From Vitellaria paradoxa (taxonomy: Eukaryota; Streptophyta; Magnoliopsida; Ericales; Sapotaceae), in NCBI GenBank assembly GCA_019916065.1, contig CM034241.1:2200562-2264561 (forward strand): DNA of 64,000 nucleotides, read 5' to 3'. The notes under the pieces were generated by a model. That model searched no databases, was not told the DNA's origin, and was given only the letters and a program-made list of their open reading frames with translations. Every line of letters starts with the position of its first letter. The stretch's first letter is position 1. Below, piece after piece: positions 45,906 to 59,017 of this stretch. A program made the translations under genes and the position numbers.

Positions 45906-48393
45906 GACTTCCAAAAATCCCTTTTAAAAAACCAATCCATATATAAAATGTAAAACCCAATTTATGCCTATAAAGTAAAATTTTCCACCTCACTGGACCC
46001 AATCTTACGTTTCCACTGAACTAGAGATAGGACGAACTCTGGATTGTGATCAAATAGGGCTATAATATCCAGACTCGATTTGGAGAAAATTTTTTTAGTA
46101 CCAAACAAGATATGCAATGGCTTCCATGAAAAATGGAACCAAAAAATCAAATTGGACCGGTTTTGTTTTTAATTAGCCTAAATCAAATTGGATCAATTCA
46201 ATTTTAGGTTGGGCCAATTTACTTATTTTCGGTTTTTAGGTATCCAAATAAATAATATTAAAAATTTAAATAAATTAAAAATTCAAACACATGTCTTTAA
46301 ATCTATAATATTACATATTATATATAATTATATATTACATATTATATGGTTAGATTCAAGTTGGTTCGTGTTTGATTATATACTACATATTTTATATTAT
46401 ATCTTTTTGGATTAGTCATGTTGGGTTATTTTCGGTTTGGATTCAGTTCTTTTATCTACTAATTCAAAAATTAAATAGAAAATATTGGGTTATTAATTTT
46501 TAATTCAAAATTGAACTAAGTTGAACCGAAGTGGTCGAATTGGTTTAATTTTTGTTCTGTGCTCGAAGGACATTTAAGTGTGTTTAGAGTTGTATAAAAT
46601 TATATAAAATTATAAAAGTTAATGTCTCGCGTTTTATGCAATGAGTAGAGAATTTAAATTTTACAGTCTCGTAATTTGTATTTGTAGAGTTTTATATATA
46701 TATATTTTTTAAAAAAGCTCCAAATGTTGCCAAAGTTTATTGCAAATATACGCGGACTAGCAATGGATGGGCCTCCGATTGAATCAAACGGGTTGGATTC
46801 CATATGGGCCTAAAAGATGCTTTTGGGTTGTTTATTGTCTGTAACAGTAATTTTTCGATGATTTCTACTCACTTTTCACCCCTTAAATAAAATAAAATAA
46901 AATAAAATAAAATAAAATAGTAGAATAGGATCAAATTGGCAGGAGAGAGGCTTTTGGTTGATATTAGTTTTTAAGTTAGCATTTACGATTATTTATTTTA
47001 AAAAATTACGTGTATTTAGTTATTCAATTTTTTTTAGTTATATAAACTAATTTTTGGGTTTAAAAAAAATAATTAGTATAAAAACAAAAAAAAAGAAAAT
47101 TAGAAATTTAAAGTTTGTCAACTTCTCGCATGCATGGAAGATTAATACATTTATTAACCTTTCAAAATTCTCTCACCAAAAATCTATGTGATTTCAAGAA
47201 TACCTTGATATATAAAAACCTAAAAATCAAATTTATCTTGATTTTTAATAAATTATATTTAAAACAATTATGAAATTACAAAATAAAATTTAAAAATTAT
47301 ATTTAAACAAAATATATTAAAATTATTTAATAAAACAATAAAACTATACTTAAAAATATATTTATATTTTTAAAATTATATCTAAATAAATATATTTAAT
47401 ATTATAATTTATTTACAAAAATATATTTGATGTGAATATATTTTTAAAATAATTTAAATAAAATTTTCAATTATTTTCAAATTTCTAAAATTATCATTAA
47501 AAATTTAATTTTAGTCCACATTATTAGATATTAAATATAACGCAATAGTTTTTCATTAATTATAAAGGCACTCTGGCCATTTTTGTATGAAATAATCTAT
47601 TTTATTTAAATCAATACCAACGATTAAAAATATGAATAAAAGTTAAGGTGGTATTTGATTTATTTTTCTATTTTTTGTTTTATGTATTTTATGTTATAAA
47701 AATCTCAAAACAAATAAACAGAAAATATTCTATTTTTCTTATTTTGAGATTTTCCTTATTTGGGGTTAAAAATGCTCAAAATAATTTTTTACCATTTTTC
47801 ATTTCATGTTTAAATCTATTTTTTATTTTCTAAAATAAAATTTGAAAACACAAATTACCATATGTATTTGGAACTGTTTTGCTTATTTTCAAAAATATAA
47901 AATGGCAAATGAGCTTAAAATAAAAAATAAAAAATAAAAACAAATCAAATGTCACATAACTTTTTTGACCAGTAACCAAAAACTTTAGACATTTTTTTTT
48001 TCTCTAGCTAGGCTAAAACCTAAATTTATTTTCTATTAGCTTCATGCTTAAAAGTTGGCATCAAATAGGCAGCAAAATCAACTGTTAAAAAGTTTTTATG
48101 TGTATTATATAAAAATAACGACATATTCACTCATAAAAATGAAAAATAAATTTAATCAACTTAAATTGTATGGAATTAGTGATTACGATGATATAAATAG
48201 AATTTATAAATTAAAGTTTATTTATAAATAAATTAAAGATGCTGTAAATAAGTAATAAAAATTAATAAAATATTTAAAATATAATATTAACAGCCATATC
48301 TTCCTACTTTCTTTTTTAAGTTAATAATAATAACAGTAATAGTTATAGTCGTCGTAGTAAACGAGAACATAAAAATAAAGGAGATGCCATATA
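45906..48393. other. Intergenic, AT-rich
   Basis: Contains an AAAAT repeat (about 46887-46918) and, at 46180-46545, a block with inverted ATTCGGTTT/AACCGAA-type phrases that may be an old hAT-like MITE. No gene recognised. Confidence 0.4.
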
Positions 48394-48755
48394 GACCCCG
48401 TTTGGCATCAAGATAAAACACTATAAATCTCTATAAATCTCTAACAATCTATTTACATCTAATTTTTCTGCCATCACTAATTTTAAAAAATTCTAATATT
48501 TCGCTAAAAAAATAAAAAATCTGGAAATAGGTTAACCGAATGTGTAAATTTTTTATACAATCATATTCTTCGTGTCGAGAGCTTTCAAACGAGTACCATT
48601 GTCGCTATTTTTTATGAATTTTTTTGAATCTGTGGGAATGAATTTGGAAAACCGTTCTCACGGTTTGCGACTTTTCAGAAAAAAATTACGCCAAAATTAA
48701 CTCCAAACCATATTTTATCTCAATTTATTTTATTTTTTCTTACTCCAAACGGGGC
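48394..48755. mobile_element. MITE, family B copy 2
   Basis: The inverted ends are the best of the family: ACCCCGTTTGGCATCAAGA at the left and CTTACTCCAAACGGGGCC at the right. The interior matches 3903-4443 phrase by phrase (TAATTTTAAAAAATTCTAAT, CAATCATATTCTTCGTGTCG, AAACGAGTACCATTGTCGCT). Confidence 0.65.
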
Positions 48756-48799
48756 CATGTCAACTACCTTTGGCTTGTGAGGCCCTGAAATAGTTTAGG

Positions 48800-48919
48800 T
48801 AGTGTTTGGATGGTAAAAAAATACAAAAAATTGACATAAAATGACGTGTGGTGAATTTAATTGAAAAAATTAATAATAATTGATAAAATTTGGTAAATTT
48901 TGGTAAATCAAACACTCTT
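48800..48919. mobile_element. Short family C-like MITE
   Basis: TAGTGTTTGGATGGTAAAAA and GGTAAATCAAACACTCTTA are inverted ends around an AT core with AATTGAAAAAATTAAT. 120 bp. Non-coding. Confidence 0.4.
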
Positions 48920-49548
48920 AATTTTTGGTAATTCGGAAATAATCTTTATCTCAGCTATTTGTGTTTCAATAAATATCAACTTTTTAGTGATTAAATAGTA
49001 ATATAACTTATTTGTAATTCCACTCAATAATCATCTCCTTTAAAATATTAACCATCCACTATTTGTCCCCTCTCAAAGATTTATGCCCGTCTCTGTTATA
49101 GCTCATTGATTCTACAGCTCAAAAATGCACTTAAAAAAAAAAAAAACCGTATGTACAGGTGAAACAAGTATACTTAATTTTTTTTTTTTTTTTAAATGGC
49201 CTATTTCACTCGTATAAACATTTTTTCATTTGAAGGATTTTTTTACAAATATTTTTTTAGCCAAAAAAAATTATTAGAAGCAAAAAACAAAAACAAAAAA
49301 ATCAAAATTTGACAATATATATACATATAAGTACCCAAAAAAAAAAAAATCCAAAAATAAACTGACCCTTCTTTTGGTCTACCCATCCATGCCTAACAAT
49401 TAACTTGATAAAGTGCTGCACACCCAATTAAGTTCTAAATGTGGATTTCCCACTTTGATCTAAAATGCTTTCATGCATGACTCTGTTAAAAGAGAAAAAT
49501 TATTTCATATGGTAGATTATTAAAGAATGACTCTTTATAACTAAAATT
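48920..49548. other. Intergenic, AT-rich
   Basis: Poly(A), poly(T) and short TA runs. Nothing else recognised. Confidence 0.5.
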
Positions 49549-49551
49549 GTA

Positions 49552-49702
49552 GTATATGTCTCATGAGTTAGCTCGAGTAACTCGTGCGTATATTTTTTAT
49601 AAAAATTATATGGGTTCGATTTCTGATTCAAACTTAAATTCTGTCCAAAAGGCAGCTTATATCCAATTCATTGAGGACTACAAAAAAAAAAAAAAAAAAA
49701 AA
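49552..49702 (+). mobile_element. tRNA-derived SINE with poly(A) tail
   Basis: A box TAGCTCGAGTAA (about 49568-49579) and B box GGTTCGATTTC (about 49613-49623) are spaced as in tRNA genes. A unique body ends GAGGACTAC followed by A21. No target duplication was resolved, probably because of the A-rich right flank. The 64-aa ORF across it is incidental. Confidence 0.6.
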
Positions 49703-50714
49703 ATTACATTGCATTCTTTAAGAAGAATAATTTCTACCCATGCATCATAAAAAAAAAAAAAAACAAATTTGGGACCTTGTGGCTTTTTTAGCTCAAATAT
49801 TAATTAATGTTACTGCTGGAAAAAGGCAAGGTTTCTCGATGGACACTTTCGCTTGGAAAAAGCACTTAAAATCTTTGCTTTTGATGATTAACACTTGGAA
49901 TTCCATTAGTTCGTGAATATTTTCTTGATAATTCCATTGCTGGTTTTGGATTGTTAGCAATTGGACAAAGTTATTCTTTATACTCTCTCTCTCTTTTTTA
50001 ACCTTTTTTTTCCTGACTTCATCAGAATTCTTTAACTTCATAGATTTTTTTTTTTTTTCAATATAAAACCAGGCTTTAATCAAATTCATCCATGAACAAA
50101 CCAGGCTGCCATTTTATGTCTTTATTTGTCTAATCAACAGATTGCTCAAATGTTTTTTTGGTCTATCAGAGAAGACAAGTAACGAATCTGATCTGCACTG
50201 ATGATGTTTTCTTTCTTCACAAAGTTCTTGTCAAAAACAGAAATTATGACTTTCATGGAATGCTTGATTACGTACGATTCAATAAAATAATCATTGATGA
50301 TCCAAAAGATGAGGCTTTGGGCCATTGTATTATTTATTTTTCGCGCTCTTAATCTTGTAATCCGGGACTGATGATTTGAGAATATGAGACTCTTTAGTCT
50401 ACAAAAAAAAAATATATATATATATATATATCAAAAATTATTAAAAATTATAAAAAGTTATCAATTTTTTTCAACTTCTTTTTAATTAAAATTTGTCAAA
50501 TATTACTTTTATATAATTTTTTTTTACTTTTTTGTCGTTCAAACAACCCCTAAGAAAATTAATAAAATCAAATAAAAACTTAATATAAAGTTAAGACAAA
50601 TCAATATACATTAATCAATACATCTATTATCATCCCACATTCCGATATTAAAATAAAATAAAAATAAACAACATCATAATTAAATTTAACGCCGCATTTA
50701 AATGACAATATTTA
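49703..50714. other. Intergenic with a family C-like MITE piece
   Basis: 50431-50550 (ending GTCGTTCAAACAACCCC) resembles family C in inverse orientation. 49790-50350 is slightly GC-richer with short ORFs on both strands (64 and 98 aa), none with recognisable features. Confidence 0.4.
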
Positions 50715-51000
50715 ATATTTAGTCAGAAGTGTAGAGTTACACGGGGCACGTGTCCTGTTAAAGAAAGGATTGTTAGGTTGTGAGGAATTTACTTATGAGG
50801 GACTTTGTCTATACAAGAGCAATCAAGAGATCAGGAGATTAAATAGAAAAGTATTACCTACTATTTCACATCGTCTAGATAGAAGAAATAATTAATATAT
50901 ATGCAATATTCAATATGTACAAAATATAATATATTTTAAAGTCATGAAAGTATTAAATTTTACTGAAATTTTAAGATTAAATGTCGTATTGTACCTTAAA
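50715..51000 (+). mobile_element. Degraded Cassandra TRIM relic
   Basis: CACGGGGCACGTGTCCTGTT then AAAGAAAGGATTGTTAGG (purine tract and LTR start), TGAGGGACTTTG, TTCACATCGTCTAGATAGAA, ATGCAATATTCAATATGT and TTTTAAAGTCATGAAAGTAT follow the order of the intact Cassandra element from its internal region into the 3' LTR. It fades inside the 5S-like domain (TTTTAAGATTAAATGTCG). Confidence 0.6.
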
Positions 51001-51397
51001 CAACAATTTTTATTATCTCAAAAATTTTTTGAAATTATTTATGAGTTGATGATTGCTAATTTCTTCCAACCCGTCACTCAAACGCATTGCTCAAGCTTGG
51101 TGAGGATGATTTTGATCTTACCATTTCTATTTTTGACTTGGGATCCCCTTCTTTGTTGTTGGCCTCTGTGAGTGATTCTTAAACTAAGCGAGATTTGTAA
51201 AACAAAATTTGGGCTTTGATGATCGCTTGAAACTTAAAAAGAAGAAAAATATTTCTAATATTTTTTATTTATTTTTATCGGTTAAAAAAAGAGAGAATTT
51301 TCTAATTTTTTCATCTTTTACTTGTAAATTCAATGGATGAATTACCTCTCGATGATATTGAATTGGATCAATATGCTGAGCCCCCTTTCTCCTCGGT

Positions 51398-51848
51398 TAG
51401 GGGTGGAAACGAGCCGAACCGAGCCGAGCTTTAACATGCTGGAGCTCGGCTCGAGCTTTTTATGCTGAGCTCGAGCTCGATTCGAGCTTTTATATAGGAT
51501 CGAGCTCGGCTCAATAAAGAAGAAGTTAGGCTCGATTAAGCTCGCGAATAATTCGATTAAACCAAAACGACGTCATTTTGATTTAAAATATAATATATTT
51601 AAAAAATATAATAAAAATATTATTAAAAATATAAAAATATTATTAAAAATATATATATTATTCTAATCGAGCCTGCTCGCGAGCTTTCGAGCCGAGTTTC
51701 TTTAGGTTCGAGCTCGAGCTCGAATCCAAAACGAGTAAAAAACCGAGCTCAGTTCGAGCTTGTTTAACTCACGAATCGAGCTCGAGCCGAGCTTTTTTCG
51801 AGTCGAGCTCGAGTAGCTCGCGAATGGCTCGGTTCGTTTCCACCCCTA
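51398..51848. mobile_element. hAT-type non-autonomous transposon, 8-bp target duplication
   Basis: 451 bp. Ends TAGGGGTGGAAACGARCCGA are inverted at both sides. The duplication TCCTCGGT at 51390-51397 and 51849-51856 is perfect, the size made by hAT transposases. Both subterminal halves are filled with GAGCTCG/CGAGCTC palindromes (GCTCGGCTCGAGC, GAGCTCGAGC). The AT core carries AAAACGACGTCATTTTG, also present in the foldback element. No coding capacity. Confidence 0.92.
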
Positions 51849-51856
51849 TCCTCGGT

Positions 51857-51911
51857 CCATAGAGATAAAATGTAAAACTGATGACGTGGGTTCTAATGAT
51901 GATAAAATAAT

Positions 51912-51947
<36 letters not shown>

Positions 51948-53492
51948 ATTATTATAGTTGAAATGATAACTTTAATCGTATTTGATTTCATTCTCACCAA
52001 TTCTTATATTTAAAATTAAAATAAAATTTTATAAGTTAAATTTGATTTAATTTATAACTTAAATTTTAAAATTTTTATATCATTTGAATACTAACATAAA
52101 ATAATAAAATTTGATGATAATTTATTATTTTCTTAAACTATCTAAGTAAGTGAAAATTTTAACATTATATATCATATTTAGCATATATATTTTTTTATTT
52201 CTTATAAATATAGTCAAATTTGATATTTTTTAGTTTAATTGTTAAATTCAAACATATGTTTCAACTATAAAAATTCATTTATCAAGTCAAATTAATTATA
52301 AAAGAATAATGTTTTCACATAGAATGTTATCCATATTTGCAGTGATGTATATATTATAGTTATTATGCACTTTTATTGTTTATTTTTTGTTAAATACAAA
52401 AATGCTTCAACCTAGAGGTGAGCAGTTGGCAACTAAAAATTTATGTATTTAAAATTTTAAGTTATCAATTCATTCAAATGAAATAATTTATTTTGAAGTT
52501 CATTGTATTTTAATTTTTTCATAAACTAAAAAAAGCAAATAACTGTTTACTCAGTATACAAGCAACTCAGATAGAGATAAAAGAATTTAGAGATTTGAGA
52601 CTATAAAATTAAAGGGTTGTTATGTTTTACATCTTTACATCTTGCATGAAATCTTACTTTGGTTGTTATATTTTCAATTGTCAATTAAACACACACACAG
52701 TCACTCACTCACTTACTCTCTCTCCCTCTCTAAAAATATGTATGATTAAGTTTTAATTTTTTTAATTAACAACCATTAATAAAATGTAGCCAAAAAAAAA
52801 ATATATTACGTGACTTTTTCATTAATAAATTCGATGAAAAAACTAAAATAAAATTTGACAAAAAAAAAAATTAATTGTTACAATTGAAACTAAAAAAAAT
52901 TAACATAAAAATTTTGATGTAAAACATAAAATATCAAGTATAACTTATCTAAAATTAAATTACAAAACTATTCACAAAAGATAAAATCTTAAAAGTTCTC
53001 ATCTCCTTTATTCCACCTCAGTTTCTAATGCCCTTTTATTCCCTAATCAAATTTAGTCCATTTTGTAGCGAAGATTAACCATATGAAACGAACGTTGTAA
53101 CCAAGTCTAAAGATTATTCCATTAAGATTACAATGAATCTTGAATGCCCACAATATGAGAAAAGAAATAAAAATTCCATTGGTTTGTTGAATGTTTATCT
53201 TAATGGAATCGATTCCAAGTTTAAATAAAAGAGGAGAAATATAATAAATTGATGGTTACAATAAAGTAACACATCACTTATATAGATACGGTAAACATTT
53301 GAAACCTAATTAATCTGGTACTAATGAGAATTATAATAAGTTGATTTATTAATATAAACCGTTATGTTACTCTTATAAATATGTGGCCCAAATTCTGACC
53401 TAAAATGTTTAGGTTGGACCGGATATTAAGGTTAGGTCGAGTTGTTGATTTCAATCCATCTCTTTACATCACAACCACTTATAACATGCCGC
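51857..53492. other. Intergenic, AT-rich
   Basis: TA microsatellite (about 51914-51940) and a CA/CT-rich patch (52691-52730). Nothing else recognised. Confidence 0.5.
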
Positions 53493-53500
53493 ATTAAATA

Positions 53501-53967
53501 GAGTAAATTACACATGCCTTTTCTTAAAATTTAAGTAATATTACTTATCATATTTAAAAACTACACTTATCTTTTTTATTTTGAAATATTGTTAATATTA
53601 ACATTTTTTTCATTAAATAAATTAATAAAATTTAATATAAAATATCAAATTAACCAAAAATTTAAACGCTTTTCTTATTTTACCTCTCATCCTCTCACAT
53701 TTTTGTCAATTTTGTTTACAATTTTTTTTTCTATTTTTAGTTATTTTTAAAAATTTTTGTAAAAAAAGGATGACGAATATGTGATAGGAGGAGGGTAAAA
53801 TAGAAAAATTACTTAAATGTTTTGGTTAATTTGATATTTTATGATAAGTTTTAATAGTTGATCTAATGAAACATTTTAAAATAACGAGTAAGTGTAATTT
53901 TTTAAATTAAAAAACAAATAAGTGTAATTATTTAAATATTTGAATGGAGGTAACTGTAATTTATCCT
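53501..53967. mobile_element. hAT-type MITE upstream of SQD2, 8-bp target duplication
   Basis: 467 bp, flanked by ATTAAATA at 53493-53500 and 53968-53975. The inverted ends are GAGTAAATTACACATGCC and, at the right, the reverse complement of GGATAAATTACAGTTACC. The core is AT-rich and non-coding. It ends 257 bp before the SQD2 start codon. Confidence 0.8.
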
Positions 53968-53975
53968 ATTAAATA

Positions 53976-54224
53976 ACTAACCTTGATCTGGCACCTGGGA
54001 GTTGGGTTGGGAGTAGCATATTCTTTAGACTCCTTCCAACTATTCCCTGGCCACTAAAAACAAAGACTATCCTCCTCTCATGGCCCTTCCCTCCCACTCT
54101 CTCCTCTCCCTCTCTCTTTCTTCACACACATTCTCTCTCAGACACTTTAACCAAAATTCTCTGGTACCCAAGCCTACTTTCCTCTTACAAGCCATCATAA
54201 ATATTTTTAACATCATCAAGAATC
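53976..54224 (+). promoter_or_regulatory. SQD2 promoter-proximal region and CT-rich leader
   Basis: No TATA box is evident, as in many genes for chloroplast proteins. From 54066 the sequence is pyrimidine-rich (CTCTCCCTCTCTCTTTC), a typical plant 5' leader. An ATG at 54080 opens an out-of-frame 84-codon reading frame that overlaps the SQD2 start, but only if transcription begins upstream of it. Confidence 0.4.
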
Positions 54225-57200
54225 ATGTCCACTCCTCTCTATATAAATCCTGCTATCTCTCCACCTTTCTCCGCCTCCTCTTCATCTGCTTCTTCATCAT
54301 ACACACCACCACCAATCTCACTCAGGGCCTCTAGTTTTTGTCCTTCAAGAGCACAACCTATTGGCCTTGTTTGCACAAAAATTTCTCGTTCTTTTCTGTC
54401 TAAAAGAGCCAAAAGTGGTGGGAGGCTGACTCACAGGTCTTTGCTTGCGGCAAGCAACATGACCATCACAAAGTTCAGGGATGAAGACGAGGAAAACCCT
54501 CCTCCTCTGCTTGAATCGGAAGCAAGTTCTAGGCCTCGTCGTATTGCCCTCTTTGTTGAGCCCTCTCCCTTTTCGTGAGTCTCTGAATCTGCTTCTGGGT
54601 TACTTAATGCAAGAATTTTGATGTGCGTCTTAGCTTATAACTCCAAATTATAGCGATCCATTTGGTTAATTGCTTTCTTGTTGATGTTCTTTGTCAATTT
54701 TATGGTTTTGAGTTTGGGTTTTGTTAACTGCTGCTTTTGTGTTTGATGCGTTGACTGTGAGGTTTAACTGTGAAATATTGGTGAACAGAGGATTTTTTTG
54801 ATGTGAAGTTGTGCTCAAATAAGATGTTAATTTGAACTGTAATTTGCTGGATCTTAACATTGATCCTGCATAAGCTTCAATTTCTGTGACTTTTATTTGC
54901 AAAAACACGCGTGGTTTCTGTAGCTTGGCATATATTCCATGGCATAGGATGCTTAAAGTGGCTTTGTACTGGGAATAGAAGTCTGGCAATGTGCTCTGCC
55001 GGCAGTTATTTTCGCGGAGTTTAGTTCTGATTCCTTGGTTTCTCCAGTCTTTAGCAGTAAATTACAATATTTTTTTCTCTGTGTTGTCCTGGAGGGTTAT
55101 GGTTGTAGCTGTGACTTGGCCGGCATTCTAATTGAGCTGCTATTTGATGTAACATCAACTTCATGAAACTCTAATAGGACTTTTGTAACTAACTATGATA
55201 CTTGCATTTCTAACTTTATTAAATTGGGCTTATTTAACGTTAATTGTACAGAATGTTCGTGTCTTGTGCATTCCCTACAGCCCCCCTGGCTTTAGGGCTG
55301 ATGTAAATTATTATGAATTTTGATTTACCCACTTCTGTAGTTTTAACTTGTTGTCTTGATATGTGTTATTAAATGGTGTACCTTGATCCGTGAGAAATCT
55401 TTATGTCTTCAGTGGATTTTCTGTAGTTTGGCTTACCATGTGGTTGTCTGTTATGACTATTAATTTAACATAATTTGTCACTCGTCGGCTATATGAATTG
55501 TTGCTTTTGCTTTTCAGGAATAGTTTAATAAGTTTCTATGGTTCTCAGCATTTGACATGTTACTAGCATAGTAGCCTATTTTAATTTGTAATATGTATGG
55601 TGTTTTGCCGGGTTTATATTGCAGACATAATTTAACTAGTTGTTGTTGACGTGGATATCAATAAAGTAACTGTTGGCTTATCTTTTTATCCTTTTTTAGC
55701 TGTGGTGGGCACCTTAAATCACTGTTATTCTGCAGCTTCCTAGTTTTGAATCTAATTTAGTATTATTAGGACCTACATATTAAAAACTTTCTTTCAATAT
55801 GATTGCTGCCCCGACGCACCAATGCCTACTGATGTTTGTTACATTTTCTTATTCTCTACTGTCTGCTTTCCCTGCTTTCTTCCTGCAATCCCCTTCAAAT
55901 TATGTTCTGGATGATAATGTTGAAACGTTGTTGATTTCACTGCATTTAAGAAATTTCAGATATTACCTTTCTTTTTAATCTGTGATTGTAAATTAGTACA
56001 TTTTCCATTAAATGTCACAAATAACCATCAATTAGGAGTTCACCTTTTGGGGTTGGTTTGGGTACCAACAGATGGTTTTGGTTTTGTGTAACTTACATTT
56101 GCCTCATATGGCTTTTTTTTTTTTTCCACCAAAATTTGATTTTCTTTTTAGAAGTTGTAGTTTTTGGGCATGTTAATTGCATTTATTAAAAAAAAAAATC
56201 ATAAAATTCACATCTGTTTGGATAAAGCTAAAAAAAAAAAAAAACAAAAAAACAACTTTTTCGTTGCCCTTTTTTTTTAAAAACAGACATGAATTTTTTA
56301 ATTTTTTTGCAATTTTATTTATTTATTTATTTTTATGAATGTGGTTAACATACCTAAAAACTACAGCTTATAAAAAAAAAAAAAAATCAATTTTTGGTTT
56401 AAAAAAAAAAGCCATATAAGATGAAAATAAGCCACAAAAAATCCAAAAACTGGTTTTGATACCCAAAATGGAGCCTTAATGCTTACTACGGTTTCACATT
56501 CTCATTTTGGGTTGTAGGTACATGCTGCTGTGGGAATAGTTGAATGCACATGTAAGACTGAACTGTTTTGCTTGTTGGGAGATAAATGTCTTCCGTCATT
56601 TGAACTTTGTTGGATGCCAGTTGCTTTTGTAGTCCTGAAACTCTTAAACTGGTTTGCATCAGTTGTAGTCTGTACATCGATACATCTGTTTTCCTTCTTA
56701 TAAAACTTGTAGTGAATCAAGATGGGACAGTTCTGAAAGCTTTGGTTCACGCGTATTGGAACAAGGTTGTGCCAATAAAATAAGCTGCCTTTTGAGAGTT
56801 CACTTTGTCTTCGAACAAATATATTGTACAAGTTCATTTCTAAGAATGCTTGCTTGGTTTATTTATGAGTTCACCATTCTATTAGAGGAAATTACCATTT
56901 TTATGCACACTAGTACAAAAATACGTCGCATTTACTATTTGAAACTCAATTGTCAAATTAAACATGGAGTTGTGTGTACAGGAATCCCGTTGACATTATC
57001 TTCATACGCAGCTGATAATCATTCATATCCTATTTTTTTTTTTTTTTGATAAGTACGTTCATGATTCATATGCTATTTTTTTCAATGTCTATGTGCTTTT
57101 AATGAAGAGAGTTGAAGTATTCAGCTGAAAAATGTTACTTCTTTTTGTAGGTCTTCACGCAAAAAAGATTGTTTTCATGAAATTTCTGAATTCATTGTTA

Positions 57201-58028
57201 CTTATATCTCATCCTGCTTAATTTGGTGGTGTTCACTAACCACAGTCTGCTTTCTATGAAATTGCAGTTATGTGTCTGGATACAAAAATCGGTTCCAGAA
57301 TTTTATTAAACATCTACGGGAAATGGGAGATGAGGTATGCTCATAGCTTGTTGCAAAAGTTTATTTCATTGAAGTAGCAATGCCTAGGAGCAGAGCCTTG
57401 TAGTTATTAGCCATGTGGGCTAACTTTATTGCCTGCCCAGACATCTAAAGAGGTCTAATTTTTCCTTGCGGAGGAAATGGCTTGGTGTCTTTTGCCCAAT
57501 GTTTGGCTAAAGATGTTTAGTCTCCACAAACCCCCTCTCTTTCTCAATTTGAACCCGATTTAGGTTTGCAATGGCAACTTTTACCTTGTAACCATTTAGC
57601 GGTGTTAGTTGACCAATAGAATCAATCCTGTCCAAGTTTGACCAAACTCAACCAATTTTTTATTTTATTTTTATTTTTTAATTTGAAGTTTGAGATTGAT
57701 TTGATATTGATAGTTCTTCCTGTTGATAGTTCTACTAGATGCTTAGCCAAACCTTTCTCTTGACTTGCCTCAAATATTTAAAAATGATGTTTAACAATTT
57801 TCCCCCCTTGTGAATAAATGATATTTAACAAGTTAAGGATTTGAACTTTTATTTTGGTATAGTTTGTATAAATGTCTACATGTAATTTAACTACTAAAAT
57901 GGCTGTTCACAACTATTGAAGGTGATGGTTGTGACAACGCATGAAGGAGTGCCTCAGGAATTTTATGGTGCGAAATTGATCGGATCTCGAAGGTTGTACT
58001 TTCAAGATATTTTCTCTTATAACCCTCC

Positions 58029-58059
<31 letters not shown>

Positions 58060-58985
58060 CCCCCCGTTTTTAACTTTGTGTTAATGCTTCAAAGTTTATT
58101 TCCTTGAAACAAACTCACATAGCTTCCTGTGCTTTCATGGTAAAGCAAAATATTATATATCAAAAAATACTTCAAATACACAAGGATTACAAAAAATTCT
58201 ATATCAATAAAGTGCTCAAAACACTAATCCAAGGATTCATATCTTGATACCAAGTGTTATTTATCTACAAACAAGCACTGTATCCTTGAACATGTGACTT
58301 CTATAACAAAAGGAGTACAAAAGATTCTATATCAATGAATCACTCTAAACACCAGCCTAAGGATTCATATCTTGATATCAAAGGGTTATGTATCTATGAC
58401 AAAAGCATCAAATACTTGAATATGTAACATCATATAATTGTGCAAAATGTAGTAGTGGAAAAAAATCAAACTTCTTTATGATCACAAAATGAAAAGAATA
58501 CCTAATTGAGTTCTCAATTCAAAGCTGAATGCAATTTCATAAGGTTTCATGAAGTGTTGCTAGACATTCTTGCCAATAAATACACTTGTAGTCTTATAAT
58601 AATTTTAGTAATAATATTGTTGAATTTTTGTAGACTATATACCTTCCCATATATTGTCTCATTGTTGTTAAAATCATGAGTGGACCGGTTGATTGATCCT
58701 TCCAAAATATGAATCAAGATTTTTTTTTTTTAGTTTTGAAACTCGGTTCTCGAAGTAACCTTGGGTGGATTGAACATATTAAAGGAATGTATTTCTTATG
58801 TAGATGTATGCTATACATATCATTCCTTACGCATACTTGTTGATATCAAGTTGACAATCTCTTTGGCAAAGAACCTGGTTTTTCATGAAAGAAGCAAGGA
58901 TATTGTTGCTAGGTATCTTTTAATCCAAGAGCATGTGAAGGCCATTAGATTTGAATATAGATATCCCCATCAACACCCCAAACCC

Positions 58986-59017
<32 letters not shown>

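Noticed and set aside
49793..50089. 98-aa Lys-rich minus-strand ORF
   Set aside because: Composition reflects T-rich tracts on the plus strand. No conserved motif.
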